DNA from: Streptococcus parasanguinis
GTDB lineage: Bacteria; Bacillota; Bacilli; Lactobacillales; Streptococcaceae
Reading direction: 5' to 3'
DNA length: 8,328 bases
Assembly (NCBI RefSeq): GCF_901875555.1
Contig: NZ_CABFMD010000017.1
Span: 1-8,328 of the forward strand
Part shown: positions 6,974-8,328 of the stretch, piece after piece
Layout: each line of letters begins with the position of its first letter
Numbering within the stretch: position 1 is the first letter of the stretch
Made by a program: the position numbers and the translations under genes
The notes under the pieces: generated by a model
Told to the model about the DNA's origin: nothing
Databases searched by the model: none
Seen by the model: only the letters and a program-made list of their open reading frames with translations

Positions 6974-8215
6974 GTGAAAAAATTCTTTCTTTCTTTTTTA
7001 ACCTTTATCCTGCTGTTATGCAGTTTGCCTTATCGAATCGTTCTGGCAGATGAGCTAAATCTTCCTGCCCAAAGCGCCATTGCTGTTGAAGCTGATACAG
7101 GTAAAATTCTCTACGAAAAGGACTCGGAGAAAAAACGAGATGTGGGAGGACTATCTACACTCTTAACCACTTATCTGATTTTCGAAGCCATTCATGAAAA
7201 AAAACTTTCTCTGAAAGATCCTATCATGCTGTCTGAGAAAGCTTTGTCCTTAAATGATATCGAAGGTGCTGGTACTCTTCCTATGGAGGCGAATCAATAT
7301 ACGGTTGATCAGTTATTGACGGCTCTTTTAGTTGGAAATTCTAGCACTGCTGCCTTGGCTTTAGCTGAGAAAGTGGGTGGCTCTGAGAAAAGCTTCGTTG
7401 AAAGTATGAAGAAGAAACTTGCGGAATGGGGCATTCAATCTCCTCATTTAATCAACGCTACAGGATTAAATACACAAACCATCAGTGGAGATCCTGAAGG
7501 GAAAGAGGATGAAAATCAATTGAGTGCTTATGACATTGCTGTTATTGCTAAGCACTTACTCCAGGATTTTCCTGAAGTGACCAAATATACTTCAAAACCC
7601 ACTGCTCTTTTTTCAAACACGCAGATTGAAAATCCCAACCTGATGCTAGAAGGCATGCCGAATTACCGGTCTGGAGTCGACGGCCTTCGGGTCAGCAACT
7701 CTACCAAAGGTGGTATCACCTTTGCTGCATCGACGACGCAAAATGGCATCCATATGATTACCGTTGTCCTAGGAGTAGAGGCCGTTGACGGTGATCCATA
7801 TGCACGCTTTGTGGCTACTTCTTCTCTGATGAACTACGTGGTAAGAACCTTTGTTTCTTCCATTGTCGTCAAAAAAGGAGATCCTTACGGGAAAAGCAAG
7901 GCAAGTGTTATGGATGGGAAGTCTGAGACTGTTTTAGCTGTTGCAAAAAAAGACTTCTATATCGTCGAAAAACAAGGCAGTCAAGCAGAACCAAAAATTC
8001 AATTTAATAGCACTCAAGAATCATTCAAGGCACCTGTCAAATCAGGAACCACGCTTGGAAAGTTACACTATACTGATCCAGATAAAATCGGGCGAGGCTA
8101 TCTAGAAGATCAGGAGCCAACGGTCGATATGGTAGCGGGAAGAACCATTGAGAAAAGCTTTTTCTTAAAGGTTTGGTGGAATGAATTTGTTCGTTATGTC
8201 AACGAAAAGCTATAA
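6974..8215 (+). CDS. secreted DacA/PBP3-family protein lacking catalytic motifs (probable pseudoenzyme)
   Basis: 413-aa homologue of streptococcal D-alanyl-D-alanine carboxypeptidase (DacA, PBP3; Peptidase S11). Residues 1-25 are a signal peptide with a likely cut after VLA-25; about 28-290 match the carboxypeptidase domain; about 295-385 match the C-terminal beta domain; and the end (SFFLKVWWNEFVRYVNEKL) is nearly the same as the membrane-association helix of PBP3. The active site is gone. Aligned to remembered PBP3, the SXXK segment (A-S-I-T-K) reads G58-G-L-S-T62, so nucleophile Ser is Gly59 and Lys is Thr62; SXN (S-A-N) reads N122-S-S124; KTG reads R239-V-S241. Surrounding blocks (SAIAVEADTGKILYEKD, ALAEKVGGSEKSF, NATGLN, LSAYDIAVIAKHLL) are well kept. 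The frame has no stop or frameshift, so it looks retained rather than decayed. It should not hydrolyse D-Ala-D-Ala or bind penicillin covalently; a scaffold, ligand-binding or regulatory role is inference. It is transcribed divergently from amiA. Confidence 0.9.
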   Translation: MKKFFLSFLTFILLLCSLPYRIVLADELNLPAQSAIAVEADTGKILYEKDSEKKRDVGGLSTLLTTYLIFEAIHEKKLSLKDPIMLSEKALSLNDIEGAGTLPMEANQYTVDQLLTALLVGNSSTAALALAEKVGGSEKSFVESMKKKLAEWGIQSPHLINATGLNTQTISGDPEGKEDENQLSAYDIAVIAKHLLQDFPEVTKYTSKPTALFSNTQIENPNLMLEGMPNYRSGVDGLRVSNSTKGGITFAASTTQNGIHMITVVLGVEAVDGDPYARFVATSSLMNYVVRTFVSSIVVKKGDPYGKSKASVMDGKSETVLAVAKKDFYIVEKQGSQAEPKIQFNSTQESFKAPVKSGTTLGKLHYTDPDKIGRGYLEDQEPTVDMVAGRTIEKSFFLKVWWNEFVRYVNEKL

Positions 8216-8238
8216 GTAAAAAAACACAATGGAATCAA

Positions 8239-8328
8239 TGAACTGCACCCCAAAAGTTAGACAAATAATTTAAGTGAAGGATTTAGTTCTGTATTGCACA
8301 GGACTAAGTCCTTTTAATTTTACCTTAA
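8239..8328 (-). mobile_element. IS3-family insertion sequence, one end (partial)
   Basis: The element boundary is placed at 8239, where a terminal sequence starting TGAACTGCACCCCAAAAG runs to about 8263. This begins with TG, as IS3-family ends do, and resembles the ends of streptococcal IS861-like elements of the IS150 group. The transposase stop codon lies 31 bases inside, as usual for the 3' end of such elements. The rest of the element, the other inverted repeat and any target duplication are outside the window. The end lies 23 bp after the dacA-like stop codon, in a convergent orientation. Confidence 0.8.
8270..8328 (-). CDS. IS3-family transposase, C-terminal end (partial)
   Basis: On the minus strand the last 18 codons read KVKLKGLSPVQYRTKSFT and end in TAA (8270-8272). 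The L-K-G-L-S-P-V-Q-Y-R motif is the standard C-terminal signature of IS3-family DDE integrase-type transposases (OrfB, rve domain). The catalytic DDE core lies beyond the window edge, so it cannot be judged whether the transposase is intact. Its direction converges on the dacA-like gene. Confidence 0.85.
   Translation of the reverse strand, partial: KVKLKGLSPVQYRTKSFT

Noticed and set aside
7154..7165. Ser61 as a shifted nucleophile in the dacA-like protein (S-T-L-L).
   Set aside because: The residue three positions later is Leu64, not Lys, so no SXXK is restored; SXN and KTG are lost as well.
1..8328. CRISPR array, tRNA gene, riboswitch, prophage or toxin-antitoxin module.
   Set aside because: No regularly spaced repeats, cloverleaf, long structured leader or suitable small gene pair was seen; the coding content is filled by ami, the dacA-like gene and the IS end.

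Overview
The window looks like chromosome of a Streptococcus, most likely a viridans species. The evidence is five proteins that align closely, at nearly identical lengths, with what I remember of pneumococcal AmiA, AmiC, AmiD, AmiE and AmiF, a streptococcal-type 16S rRNA leader, low GC, and strong AGGAGG ribosome binding sites. AmiA differs enough from the remembered pneumococcal protein that I would not call it S. pneumoniae; the species is not settled by sequence reading alone.

Layout, left to right. (1) Bases 1-234, minus strand: the first ~16 bases of a 16S rRNA gene, its hairpin-rich leader with a boxA-like antitermination site, and a strong rrn promoter (TTGACA-17-TATACT) with a perfect 19-bp AT-rich inverted repeat directly upstream. 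(2) Bases 248-6768, minus strand: the complete oligopeptide ABC transporter operon amiA-amiC-amiD-amiE-amiF, ending in a rho-independent terminator that includes the amiF stop codon. A hairpin with a short U tail lies between amiA and amiC and probably makes the binding protein more abundant than the rest. (3) Bases 6769-6973: a divergent control region with the amiA promoter (minus), a one-mismatch CodY box beside its -35, a 10-base A/T homopolymer in its spacer, and an extended -10 promoter for the gene on the other side (plus). (4) Bases 6974-8215, plus strand: a full-length secreted DacA/PBP3-family protein. (5) Bases 8239-8328: the terminal inverted repeat and last 18 codons (minus strand) of an IS3-family insertion sequence that ends 23 bp after the dacA-like stop codon.

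How the genes work together: AmiA is the lipoprotein that captures oligopeptides, AmiC and AmiD form the membrane channel, and AmiE and AmiF are the ATPases. In streptococci this importer supplies amino acids as peptides and brings in signalling peptides. The CodY box suggests repression when branched-chain amino acids and GTP are plentiful.

The most unusual thing in the window is the dacA-like gene. Its fold, signal peptide and C-terminal membrane-association segment are intact, but all three catalytic motifs of the serine carboxypeptidase family are replaced (SXXK is GLST, SXN is NSS, KTG is RVS). It therefore appears to encode a catalytically dead penicillin-binding-protein homologue, kept as an open frame and divergently paired with a peptide transporter.
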